From NCBI GenBank assembly GCA_951801955.1, contig CATOOV010000005.1, forward strand, positions 1 through 64,000: DNA of 64,000 bases, written 5' to 3'. Every line of letters starts with the position of its first letter. The first letter of the stretch is position 1. This document shows, piece after piece, positions 53,125 through 61,895 of the stretch. Under the pieces are notes generated by a model. It saw only the letters and a list, made by a program, of their open reading frames with translations, did no database searches and was not told the DNA's origin. This stretch comes from an uncultured Lachnospiraceae bacterium (GTDB taxonomy: Bacteria; Bacillota; Clostridia; Lachnospirales; Lachnospiraceae). Both the position numbers and the translations under genes were made by a program.

Positions 53125-53874
53125 TTATCTCACCAAAATCCGTCTGAGAAAACATCCAAAAAATACCAGGCGATTTCGTAACATTTTAAAAATTCCGTAA
53201 TGATGCATCGCAGAATTATTATCCCCATGTCTGCGGTACAACAACAGTGGTTCCGGCAAAAAACAAGATTTACCAGCAAAATAATCCCCCAAGATCCCAA
53301 TCCACTGGTCATGCATTTCAATCTGGACCGGAATCGGCAGGATCCTATCTAAAAGTTCCCGCTGGAAAGCCATACAACAACCAATATAACTGTTTTTTAT
53401 CATATTTTTCATTACCCCGGCTTTCGCTCCCCGAAACGCAAAAAAAGACTCCATAAGGATGTGGGAAGGTTCTTTCCCTGCAAACACTTTGGCATCGTGA
53501 ACCACTACAACAGCCTTCTCTTCCTCAAATGCCTGCAGTACCCGTTCCACTTTTCCTGGCAGCCAGATATCATCCTGGTCTGCAAGAAAAATATAACTGC
53601 CTTTTGTATTTTTTATCGCGTGTTCCACATTTTTCTTAATTCCCTGCCTTGGTCCCTGCAGCAGCCTGACTCTTTCATCTTTCTCATACTCTTTCAGAAT
53701 CAAAGAGGTGCCATCCTTAGAGCCGTCATCAGAAATCACCAGTTCATCACCGTCTTCTAGCTGTTCCAAAATTGAATCAACCTGCTGCCCCAAGTATGCT
53801 TCTCCATTGTAAGTAACCATAGCCACGGACACACGGATATTTTTATTATCTTCTACCAAAGCTTCCACCCCCAT
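53125..53874 (-). CDS. Family 2 glycosyltransferase (rhamnosyltransferase-like)
   Basis: A 249-residue GT-A enzyme. Motifs: VSVAMVTYNGEAYLGQQVDSI (about residues 14-34), ELVISDDGSKDGT (about 44-56), FLADQDDIW (DxD-like, about 95-103), and GCCMAFQRELLD. The ADQDDIW form is typical of rhamnosyl or alpha-glycosyl transferases in O-antigen and capsule clusters; the sugar is not known. The start overlaps the preceding transferase by 22 bases. Confidence 0.9.
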   Translation of the reverse strand: MGVEALVEDNKNIRVSVAMVTYNGEAYLGQQVDSILEQLEDGDELVISDDGSKDGTSLILKEYEKDERVRLLQGPRQGIKKNVEHAIKNTKGSYIFLADQDDIWLPGKVERVLQAFEEEKAVVVVHDAKVFAGKEPSHILMESFFAFRGAKAGVMKNMIKNSYIGCCMAFQRELLDRILPIPVQIEMHDQWIGILGDYFAGKSCFLPEPLLLYRRHGDNNSAMHHYGIFKMLRNRLVFFGCFLRRILVR

Positions 53875-54617
53875 TTTTTAAAATATTGTATCATGGAAGC
53901 CAGATGCATTTTTAACAGTTTTCGATCTTTATGGGACCCCCGTTCCCATTTATGGATAACAGAAGTAAATGGACAAAACCAAAGGCTGCTCTTTTCGTTT
54001 ACCCGCTTACAGAGATCGGCATCCTCCATATACATAAAATAACGGCAGTCAAATCCTCTCAATTCCTTGAATAACTTGGTTTGTACCAATAAAAAACTGC
54101 CCTGGGCAAAAGGAACCTGGAACGGTTTCTCAAAATCCATATCCTGCATGGTGTGATAAGATTGGCGCTTTCTAAAATGGGAAGGCAGAAACATACGGAT
54201 ACCCATATCGAAAACGGTAAGTTCCCGTCGGTAAACAGCCTGTAAATTTCCCTTTTCATCCAGTAACTTAGGCACAGCCATCCCCGCCCTGGTTTCCTCC
54301 ATAAATTGAAACAGCACGGAAAAACTATCCTCCGCCAAAATAATATCTGGATTTACAATGGCATGGTACTTTGAATTTAGCATATCAAGCACATAATTAT
54401 GACCGCCGCCAAATCCAAGATTCTTGCCTGGCGACAGATAAATTACATCCTTATATTTTCCTGGCAGGGAGGACAGCGTATTTTTTTGTGTGCTGTTGTC
54501 CACAATATAAATTTTTTTTGATACAGTCACAGCGGTATGTCCTTCAATAGAACATACCGCATTTCTCACATCTATTTCATTGTTATATGCCACTATGGTA
54601 ATTGAAATATCTATCAT
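53853..54617 (-). CDS. Family 2 glycosyltransferase
   Basis: A 254-residue GT-A enzyme with ISITIVAYNNEIDV at the start, IYIVDNSTQKNT (about residues 35-46), GKNLGFGGGHN (about 62-72), YHAIVNPDIIL with the metal-binding NPD, and a C-terminal YFMYMEDADLCKRVNEK acceptor-side motif. The start is taken at ATG 54617, where AAAAGGATC lies upstream and an ATGA overlap couples it to the sugar-phosphate transferase. It acts after that priming enzyme in building a surface polysaccharide. Confidence 0.9.
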   Translation of the reverse strand: MIDISITIVAYNNEIDVRNAVCSIEGHTAVTVSKKIYIVDNSTQKNTLSSLPGKYKDVIYLSPGKNLGFGGGHNYVLDMLNSKYHAIVNPDIILAEDSFSVLFQFMEETRAGMAVPKLLDEKGNLQAVYRRELTVFDMGIRMFLPSHFRKRQSYHTMQDMDFEKPFQVPFAQGSFLLVQTKLFKELRGFDCRYFMYMEDADLCKRVNEKSSLWFCPFTSVIHKWERGSHKDRKLLKMHLASMIQYFKKWGWKLW

Positions 54618-56029
54618 GACGATCCTTTTCCCGTCAGCACCACCCCTACCGTCCGAAACAAAATTCTTACATCTGACCCAAGGGACCAATTGGAAATATA
54701 TTGGGTATCCAGTGCTACAATCTCTTCAAAATCTTTGATATCGCTTCTTCCGCTAACCTGCCACATCCCTGTCAGCCCTGGACGAATGCCAAGCCTTGCT
54801 TTATGATGGAGTTCATACTGCTCAAATTCATCTTCAGTCGGAGGCCTTGTCCCAACCAGGCTCATATCGCCTTTTAGCACATTCCAGAACTGGGGCAGTT
54901 CGTCAATGGAGTACTTGCGCATAAATTTCCCCACCTTGAAAATTCTGGGGTCGTCTTCGATCTTGAACATCAAACCTTCCATCTCATTTTGTTCCATCAA
55001 ATCTTTTTTCATATCATCCGCCCCCACAATCATGGTGCGGAACTTATGGAGTTTAAAACGCCTTCCATTTTTACCAATCCTGGTCTGGGAATAAAATACC
55101 GGACCTGGCGACTGAAGTTTGATCAATGGCGCAAAAATTAAAAAGGCGATTCCCATAAAAACCATTCCTACCATGCTGCCCAAAATATCCATACAACGTT
55201 TGATAAACACCTGCCGATTAGTAGCAATCTTCATACTTGTGGTCAATACCAAATATTTACTGCATTGTTCTACCAGCTTATTCGGCATCAGGCGGGATTC
55301 CCTTACAAGATTAAAATGTACGGTCAATCCCAGCTCCAACAGCTCATTTGCCAAAGCTTCACTGCTCTCCCTGGTGTTCCCATTGATAAATACTTCATCC
55401 ACCACATTTAGGCGGACATATTCCAAAAATCCATCCGCCGAAGCTACCACGGGCACCCCGCAGATCTTCTCGCCCGTTTGGTCTGAATCTACAATCACAA
55501 CGCCTGTGATCTCAAACTCTTTATACCTGTCGCTCTGAAAATCAGAGACACACTGTTGTGCATAGCGCTCCTCTGTCACAATCAGTAATTTGGTAAACCT
55601 GTTTTTGCGGATCACCCGCTGGCGGATATAAATTTTCCAAAGGCACCGGGAAAAATATTCCACCACAATGGAAGCACCCCAAAAAACCAGAATTACCTGC
55701 CTGGAATAGATTTCAGATTGTTTTGTCCCCCACAAATAAACCGTGATCGCCGCAAATATGGTACTGCAGTGCATAACTACTGCCTTTAGTTCCTGAATCC
55801 GGTTCCTCCGTAAAATTCCCGTATATGCCTCTGTAAAAAATACAATACATATATCTACCAGCAGCAAAACAATTGCCAAACGGTTATAATACTCACTGAT
55901 CCCGGTATTTTTCCGAAAATTTCCCAGCCTGATCAGACAGGACAGATAAAAAGTAATTTCCAGGCAAAGAGCATCCACGATTAAAAAATCCAAATGTTTT
56001 ACCCAGCTCTTTTTCTGTTTTTTGTACAT
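54614..56029 (-). CDS. Undecaprenyl-phosphate sugar phosphotransferase
   Basis: A 471-residue polyprenyl glycosylphosphotransferase (WcaJ/EpsL type) that starts repeat-unit synthesis. The N-terminal half has four membrane helices and a nucleotide-binding-like domain (about residues 140-260); the C-terminal catalytic half starts at the membrane re-entrant helix (RCMDILGSMVGMVFMGIAFL) and has KLHKFRTM, KYSIDELPQFWNVLKGDMSLVGTRPP and RPGLTGMWQVSGRSD. It heads a three-gene glycosyltransferase operon with overlapping genes. Confidence 0.94.
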   Translation of the reverse strand: MYKKQKKSWVKHLDFLIVDALCLEITFYLSCLIRLGNFRKNTGISEYYNRLAIVLLLVDICIVFFTEAYTGILRRNRIQELKAVVMHCSTIFAAITVYLWGTKQSEIYSRQVILVFWGASIVVEYFSRCLWKIYIRQRVIRKNRFTKLLIVTEERYAQQCVSDFQSDRYKEFEITGVVIVDSDQTGEKICGVPVVASADGFLEYVRLNVVDEVFINGNTRESSEALANELLELGLTVHFNLVRESRLMPNKLVEQCSKYLVLTTSMKIATNRQVFIKRCMDILGSMVGMVFMGIAFLIFAPLIKLQSPGPVFYSQTRIGKNGRRFKLHKFRTMIVGADDMKKDLMEQNEMEGLMFKIEDDPRIFKVGKFMRKYSIDELPQFWNVLKGDMSLVGTRPPTEDEFEQYELHHKARLGIRPGLTGMWQVSGRSDIKDFEEIVALDTQYISNWSLGSDVRILFRTVGVVLTGKGSS

Positions 56030-56121
56030 AATTCTAATCCTCGAAAGTTAATAGTAAAAATACGGTCACATCATACAACAAATCATTTCTGCAAAACAAC
56101 GATTTTTGTATTAATAATTTC

Positions 56122-56328
56122 TTAAGATTCTCCAGAAGTATGATTCCGTATGTACAGCCAGCTTTCAGAGTAGTTCTTCCTCTGTTGTTCATTCATCTGG
56201 CTGAATTTTGCAAATGTCAGTTTCGAAGGAATCATCTGTGTTCCTCCGCATTTATGGCAAAATACTTCTTTCCTCCGCGACACCGTAGTAATGCTACCGC
56301 ATTTCGGGCATATAAATACTTTCATCAT
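56122..56328 (-). CDS. Small zinc-ribbon protein
   Basis: A 68-residue protein with two CxxC pairs, FICPKCGSI (residues 6-14) and VFCHKCGGT (about 22-30), forming a zinc ribbon, then a polar helical tail. Function unknown. Its ribosome site is weak. The position between two glycosyltransferase units on the same strand suggests a small local gene. Confidence 0.6.
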   Translation of the reverse strand: MMKVFICPKCGSITTVSRRKEVFCHKCGGTQMIPSKLTFAKFSQMNEQQRKNYSESWLYIRNHTSGES

Positions 56329-56406
56329 ATGTTTCTCACACCCAACTCTGTAAATTTTTTAATTCACTCTATTGTAGCATTGAATTTGAAAAAGGGCAAG
56401 TTCTAA

Positions 56407-56653
56407 TGAACCTGCCCTTATGAAAATCAACCATAGGATACATCATGCAAATGTAAAACACCCTTCTTTTTTAACCCTTTGCATTCCCTATCTCTCCTCA
56501 GTAGTCAGTTTTCCCATTTTTCCATATTCTATTTAAAATCCGTCCCATATTTCCTTTAACTAATTCTTCCAACTTATTTACTGATTTTATGCTTTAAAAG
56601 TATATTTTACCCTCTTATTCCTTTCATAACTCTAAGGCATATTTAATCTTTTA
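56407..56653. other. AT-rich intergenic stretch, nothing recognised
   Basis: No gene, promoter or RNA could be supported here. It lies between the zinc-ribbon gene and the palindromic repeat. Confidence 0.3.
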
Positions 56654-56816
56654 CTATTACTCCGGCGGTTAAATATCGACGTTTTTACTTGTCTAAATTT
56701 CCATCTGCTACGTTGTCATCAATCGTTGTAGCACTCGCTACAACTCACTCTTCCGCCTTGCTGATGAAAATTTATTCTGCGTAAAATTCATCGACATTTA
56801 ACCGCCGGAGTAATAG
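56654..56816 (-). repeat. 163-bp palindromic interspersed repeat (copy 2)
   Basis: The ends CTATTACTCCGGCGGTTAAAT and ATTTAACCGCCGGAGTAATAG are near-perfect inverted repeats. Read on the minus strand, the interior aligns with 23762-23938. An inner hairpin GTTGTAGC / GCTACAAC sits in the middle. It ends three bases from the stop codon of the adjacent glycosyltransferase and could serve as its terminator. Confidence 0.82.
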
Positions 56817-56818
56817 TT

Positions 56819-58735
56819 TTATGGCTTTAAGGCATAATTACATTTTTTCAGTGAGAAATTGGGATTGTAATAAGGGTCGCCTTCTTTGAGCAAATCAATC
56901 CACCTGGTACGGATAAACTCAATTTCCTCTCCAAACCGATATACTTTTTCTTTGGTATCTTCCTTTCCGCGGGATTTTGATTCATAGTGATAAGCTTCCA
57001 CAAAGGGATTATACACCACCAGATAACCTTCCTTTCCCACCCGAAGACAAAAATCCAGGTCGTTAAATGCCACCGCAAGCTGTTCTTCCAATCCATGGAC
57101 TTTCTCATATACATTCCTCGAAACCATAAAGCATGCCGCCGTGACTGCACTGTAATTCAATTGGATTGCCGCCTTATGGTAATATCCCTCCTGCCCCCGG
57201 CGCAATCCAGGAAACATATTTGCAGCAATTCCGTCAATTCCTACAACAATTCCTGCATGCTGGATGGTATTATCTGGATAATACAGCCTTGCGCCCACAA
57301 TGCCAACTTCTGGTCTCTGGCAGTTCCCCAGCAGTTCTTCCAGCCAGCTCTCTGTGATGATCTCAATATCATTGTTGAGAAGGACAAAATATTCCCCTTC
57401 TGCAAACGATGCGCCAAAATTATTGATTGCCGAATAGTTGAACTCTCTGTCCCAGATTACCACTTTGACTGTTTGACCGCCAGGAAGAACTCCCTTGCCG
57501 TATATAGAATTTTCGTCTGTCTTAAAATGTTCTGGTCCTTCTTCCTGTTTACAGTCCTGTAATGCCTCATTGCCAAAGACAGCGGTCTGAGGGCGATATC
57601 CGCAAAGTTCCCTGTAATATGCAAATGTCTCCGGCTCCACACTGTTGTTCTCTATAATTACCACTTCATAATTCTTCCAAGTAGATTTCTTTAAAGAGTC
57701 TATACACCGCCGCAGGGTGGCAGACTGGTCTTTATTGGGAATCAGAATCGATACCAGCGGATTCCCAGTTACCGGATAAGACACGCGGTAAAATCCAAAA
57801 TGCATAAGCTGGCTCACCTTTCCAGGCTGCCCTACCCGCTTTAAATGTTCTTCCACAGCACGGCGCCCAGCTTCATAAGCATATGTTTTACTTAATGGGT
57901 TATCTGCCGTAGAATTACTGTGCACCCGCCAGTGATACAAGACACGCGGCACATGTCCTACTTTCTTTGCAAGTTCTGTGCATCGAAGGATAAAATCATA
58001 ATCCTGTGCGCCGTCAAATTCCCCCCGCAGCCCTCCTGCCTGTTTGGCTGTCTTACGCTTTACGCAGAGAAAATGTGTGATATAATTGTTAGAACGCAAA
58101 AGATCCGGACTGAAATCCGGCTTAAAATGTGGTTTTTTATGTTCTAATCTGTGCTTTTGTTCCTCCACCTGGTCCTCGTCAGAATAGATCATATCTGCCT
58201 CTGGTTCCTGATTCATAAATGAAACCATCTCATACAGCGCTTCCGGCGCCAATAAATCATCATGGTCAAGCAGCCCTATCCATTCTCCCTTGGCCAAGTC
58301 AATGCCCCGATTGGTGTTTCCTGCAATCCCTAAATTCTCTCCAAGAAAGTGATATAAGATCCGTTTTTCTTGATGATTGTTACAGTAGCTTTCCACAATT
58401 CCTGCAAGTCCGCCGGAAGGCGTGGCATCCACTAGGCAGAGCTGCCAATTGCTGTAGGACTGCATTCTCACTGAATCAAGCATCTCAATCAAATATTTTT
58501 CTGGTGTCTGGTAACAGGGCACAATGACGCTGACCAAGGGACGATATGCAAATTTCTTCTCATTCTTTGCCTGCCTTGCCAATTCCTCCGCATCTGCCTT
58601 ATATTTTTCAAACCAGGGACCATAGGGTACATCATCTGGTTCTAACTTATCCCGGAGCCGATTCAAAAAAGCCTTGGGACCATAATGTTTCAGATAACGG
58701 ATTCCCTTTTTGATTCGATAAGGAGTAATCTTCAT
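56819..58735 (-). CDS. Two-domain family 2 glycosyltransferase
   Basis: A 638-residue protein with two GT-A domains. The first (about residues 65-270) has SVIVPCYQTPEKYL, ENLGIAGNTNRGID and GLLDHDDLL; the second (about 320-590) has SILIPNKDQSATLRRCI, VVIIENNS, LLNNDIEI and AFNDLDFCLRVGKEGYLVVYNPF. Such tandem enzymes build rhamnan or other wall glycans, often adding sugars alternately. The ATG at 58735 follows GGAAGTTTGATT. It is followed downstream by the priming transferase unit and preceded by wall hydrolases. Confidence 0.9.
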   Translation of the reverse strand: MKITPYRIKKGIRYLKHYGPKAFLNRLRDKLEPDDVPYGPWFEKYKADAEELARQAKNEKKFAYRPLVSVIVPCYQTPEKYLIEMLDSVRMQSYSNWQLCLVDATPSGGLAGIVESYCNNHQEKRILYHFLGENLGIAGNTNRGIDLAKGEWIGLLDHDDLLAPEALYEMVSFMNQEPEADMIYSDEDQVEEQKHRLEHKKPHFKPDFSPDLLRSNNYITHFLCVKRKTAKQAGGLRGEFDGAQDYDFILRCTELAKKVGHVPRVLYHWRVHSNSTADNPLSKTYAYEAGRRAVEEHLKRVGQPGKVSQLMHFGFYRVSYPVTGNPLVSILIPNKDQSATLRRCIDSLKKSTWKNYEVVIIENNSVEPETFAYYRELCGYRPQTAVFGNEALQDCKQEEGPEHFKTDENSIYGKGVLPGGQTVKVVIWDREFNYSAINNFGASFAEGEYFVLLNNDIEIITESWLEELLGNCQRPEVGIVGARLYYPDNTIQHAGIVVGIDGIAANMFPGLRRGQEGYYHKAAIQLNYSAVTAACFMVSRNVYEKVHGLEEQLAVAFNDLDFCLRVGKEGYLVVYNPFVEAYHYESKSRGKEDTKEKVYRFGEEIEFIRTRWIDLLKEGDPYYNPNFSLKKCNYALKP

Positions 58736-58750
58736 AATCAAACTTCCTTT

Positions 58751-61700
58751 TTATTTTGTCTGGACACACCATGCATTCGAATATGCCGAATAACGAACCT
58801 TTCCATCCACCTTTTTCCACGTCCGTATCCTATAGTAATAAACCTTGTTCTTTTTCAAACCCTGGTCGGTATAGCTTGTGGTTTTCGAGTTGGTGACGGT
58901 TTTCACCGCCTGGTATTTTCCATTTATTCCTGTCTTACGATACAATTTATACCCATGCGCCTCAGATATCTGCTTCCACTTCAGGGCAGCCTTGCTGGAA
59001 CTGATGCCAGAAATCTTTGTAAATTGCGTCTCGGCAAGCTCTGGCTGTGCACATACAATGGAAGACCATTTGGAATATTGATTCTTTTTTCCAATGGTCT
59101 TATAAGCTCTGACTTTATAATAATAAGTTTTGCCCAGCGTAACATTTTTATCCGTAAAGGTCACGGTAGAATTCTTCGTGACCTTTTTTAAGGATGTATA
59201 TTTTCCGCCGTAGGAAGCGGAACGATATATTTGGTAACCTGTCGCATCATCGTTTTTCTTCCATTTCAGCTTAACTCCCGCGGCAGATGCAGAAACCGTG
59301 CTGAGGGTTGGCTTTGTAATCTTCGTCTTAACCATCAAAACCCTGGAATAGCTGGAACTTTTCTTTCCATAGGAAGATTTCACATACGAACGTATCCTAT
59401 AATAATACGTAGTACCTGGTTTTATACTGCTGTCAGTCCATTTTAATACCTTATTGCTGTCAATAGCCTTAACTTTCTTGTACCCTCCCTTTTCTTTGGT
59501 GGAACGATACACATAATAGCCTGTCGCCTTGGAATCCTGTTTCCAAGTAAGCTTTGCCTTGTTCACGCCAGAAATAGAAATGCTGCTCAGTTTCGGTACA
59601 TCCATATTGATTTTTGCTGTCTTTACACTGGTATAGGAAGAGAAATAGTTCTTGCCCCCTATCGTCTTATATCCGCGGATCTTATAGGAATAGGTATGTC
59701 CTGGAAGTATCGTTTTGTCTGTAAATGCTATGGAATCTTTCCCTTTTACAGACTGGATGTGGACATACTTTCCAGAATCTATCTTTCGATAGATACGGTA
59801 TCCTGATACAGACGCTTTCTTCCAAGTCATTTTTACCGCTGTATAATTTTTTACTGTAAATTTTGTCCAGGAAGTGGCAGGTATCGCATAACTTACCTTT
59901 TTCTCGGAAGAATATTTGGAATACTGCGTTCCTGAATTTAATCTGACAAAAGCGCGTACTTTGTAATAATACACTTTTCCTGGAGTTATGTTTTTATCCT
60001 CATAGGAAGTTTTTTCTTCTTTCTCCAGTGTCTTTATCCTCTTATAACTTCCTTTTGCACCTTCTTTGCGATACACCCGATATCCTGATGCGCCACCAAC
60101 ATGGGTCCAGGAAAGCTTTGCGGAAGTATAACCATTTTTAGATACTTTAATCGTTGGCTGCTGTAACGAATCTCCTGGCAGGGGACAGGATGATGCGGAC
60201 ATATTTTTGTAAACAGGCACTTTAAATACAAAACTGTTGTTGATCACTCCCATAGCATTATAACTGTTGCGGATATTTCTGCCTTCACTGTCTGCCGCCA
60301 GCAAATTCTGCATATATTGGTGCCAGTATAATCCAAAATAAGAATCATCCACATCAAATTTCTGCAGATATAACGTATCCTGGCCTTTTGATACATGTGA
60401 GTCTACCGTTTTCTTTGCACCACCATACAATGCAGCATAGCGGGTCGTCCACCCTTCTTTTTTTGCCTCCTTCAAACCATTGATGATTACTTCCTCTCCG
60501 ATACCAGTGGCAGAGATATTAAAATAGTTATAATAGCCCTCAAATCCTGGATAAGTTCCTGAAATTAATTTAGAAGTTCCATTTACCCCCTGCTCCTGGC
60601 GAATACGGCTTGCCAGAAAATAAGGGCTGACCTTCAGGGCTTTCCCAATCTTCATAAATGCCTTGGCATAGGTAATCCCCCCGCCAGAGCCATCCTCCAA
60701 CTTTTTTTTACTCATAAAGGTACCGCTTAAAATTTTCTCCACGCCGGATTCTGTATGATAAGCGCTGTTATAGGTCAACTGCTCAAACTGGAATACGGAA
60801 GTTTCATTCAAAAAATTACGTGGATCCAGATAGTACTTTACAATTGGCTCTGTCGCCTGCACCCAGGTGTTACCATCTTTGACCTTCCACTGACCAGTAG
60901 CTGCATCATAATCCCTTGGGTCTATAGACTTCCAATTAAAAGGGTGACTCAGCTCAACCAGATTTCTTTCATATACCATCTCATTTTTCACGACATCTGA
61001 CCACTTTAACCCAGTATTCATTGGTACAAACGTCCAGTTGGGATGTGCCTGGATTAACTTCTTAATATAAGTACGGTAACTGGAAGGAAAGGAAGAAAGA
61101 TTGGTACCGCCCAGCACATTTGCCGTCTTGATTCCCGCCGCCCTTCTCTTAAGCTCATTCAAATTTTGCTGTTTCCATTCTTCCAGCCTGGTATCTCCAG
61201 ACACCACAAAACTACTCTGGACATAACCTGTGTACTCCACATCATTCATTCCAAACGCAACCTGGAACCACAGTTCATCCACTTCCAGTACGACTCCCAG
61301 AAACCGTACCTGGTAACCGCTGGGCAGCTTCTTCATTACAGAGGATCCCTGTGATGGCTCCTGGTAAATGGGAATGTCTGTGTTATTGGAAAGCACACCA
61401 TACATATCATACTCTTGCAACAGCGCTGCAAAAGCTTCCTCCGGTGTAGGTTCCTGTGCCTCTTGCCCCTGCAAATTCTCAGATTTCAATAAATTTTGCT
61501 GCAAAGTACCACTTGTCCCATTCAAATCTTCTATCTGGCCTTCACTCAAACTGTTATCATCCATGCCAATTCTTTCAGATTGTTCTGAACCATTGTCACC
61601 ACTGACTTCCATCCTGTCTTGTATGCCATCTTTGCCGCTGTCTGGCTGTTCTAACAATTCATCATTCCCGCTGCCTGTTTCCTCTTGAAGCTGCACTGCA

Positions 61701-61792
61701 TACGTCACAACACTATTCCCACAGACCTCCGTGATCAGAACAGCTGCCCCAAGCAGCCATGCTATCAACTTCACTTTGTTTGTTAATTTCAT
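58751..61792 (-). CDS. Secreted beta-N-acetylglucosaminidase with Fn3 repeats
   Basis: A 1013-residue exported wall hydrolase. Signal peptide at residues 1-33 (LIAWLLGAAVLITEVCG). An acidic spacer follows, an SH3-like domain (about 125-190), then a glucosaminidase domain (about 215-540) with the LytB-like motifs YFLASRIRQEQGVNG and YYNYFNISATG; the Glu in RQEQG is the likely catalytic residue. Five Fn3-type domains (about 555-1013) repeat the pattern KLTWK...GYRVYRK. The start is placed at 61792 with GAGG six bases upstream; the frame extends to 61948 but overlaps the upstream gene and lacks a signal sequence. It likely splits septal peptidoglycan. Confidence 0.9.
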   Translation of the reverse strand: MKLTNKVKLIAWLLGAAVLITEVCGNSVVTYAVQLQEETGSGNDELLEQPDSGKDGIQDRMEVSGDNGSEQSERIGMDDNSLSEGQIEDLNGTSGTLQQNLLKSENLQGQEAQEPTPEEAFAALLQEYDMYGVLSNNTDIPIYQEPSQGSSVMKKLPSGYQVRFLGVVLEVDELWFQVAFGMNDVEYTGYVQSSFVVSGDTRLEEWKQQNLNELKRRAAGIKTANVLGGTNLSSFPSSYRTYIKKLIQAHPNWTFVPMNTGLKWSDVVKNEMVYERNLVELSHPFNWKSIDPRDYDAATGQWKVKDGNTWVQATEPIVKYYLDPRNFLNETSVFQFEQLTYNSAYHTESGVEKILSGTFMSKKKLEDGSGGGITYAKAFMKIGKALKVSPYFLASRIRQEQGVNGTSKLISGTYPGFEGYYNYFNISATGIGEEVIINGLKEAKKEGWTTRYAALYGGAKKTVDSHVSKGQDTLYLQKFDVDDSYFGLYWHQYMQNLLAADSEGRNIRNSYNAMGVINNSFVFKVPVYKNMSASSCPLPGDSLQQPTIKVSKNGYTSAKLSWTHVGGASGYRVYRKEGAKGSYKRIKTLEKEEKTSYEDKNITPGKVYYYKVRAFVRLNSGTQYSKYSSEKKVSYAIPATSWTKFTVKNYTAVKMTWKKASVSGYRIYRKIDSGKYVHIQSVKGKDSIAFTDKTILPGHTYSYKIRGYKTIGGKNYFSSYTSVKTAKINMDVPKLSSISISGVNKAKLTWKQDSKATGYYVYRSTKEKGGYKKVKAIDSNKVLKWTDSSIKPGTTYYYRIRSYVKSSYGKKSSSYSRVLMVKTKITKPTLSTVSASAAGVKLKWKKNDDATGYQIYRSASYGGKYTSLKKVTKNSTVTFTDKNVTLGKTYYYKVRAYKTIGKKNQYSKWSSIVCAQPELAETQFTKISGISSSKAALKWKQISEAHGYKLYRKTGINGKYQAVKTVTNSKTTSYTDQGLKKNKVYYYRIRTWKKVDGKVRYSAYSNAWCVQTK

Positions 61793-61895
61793 ATATTCCT
61801 CTTTTTCCTCCTCTAAATCATCCATCCCATCATGTACTTTCCTTGTATAGTGCCTCAGCGATATTTGATAATACCGCATGAGACACCGCTCCCAC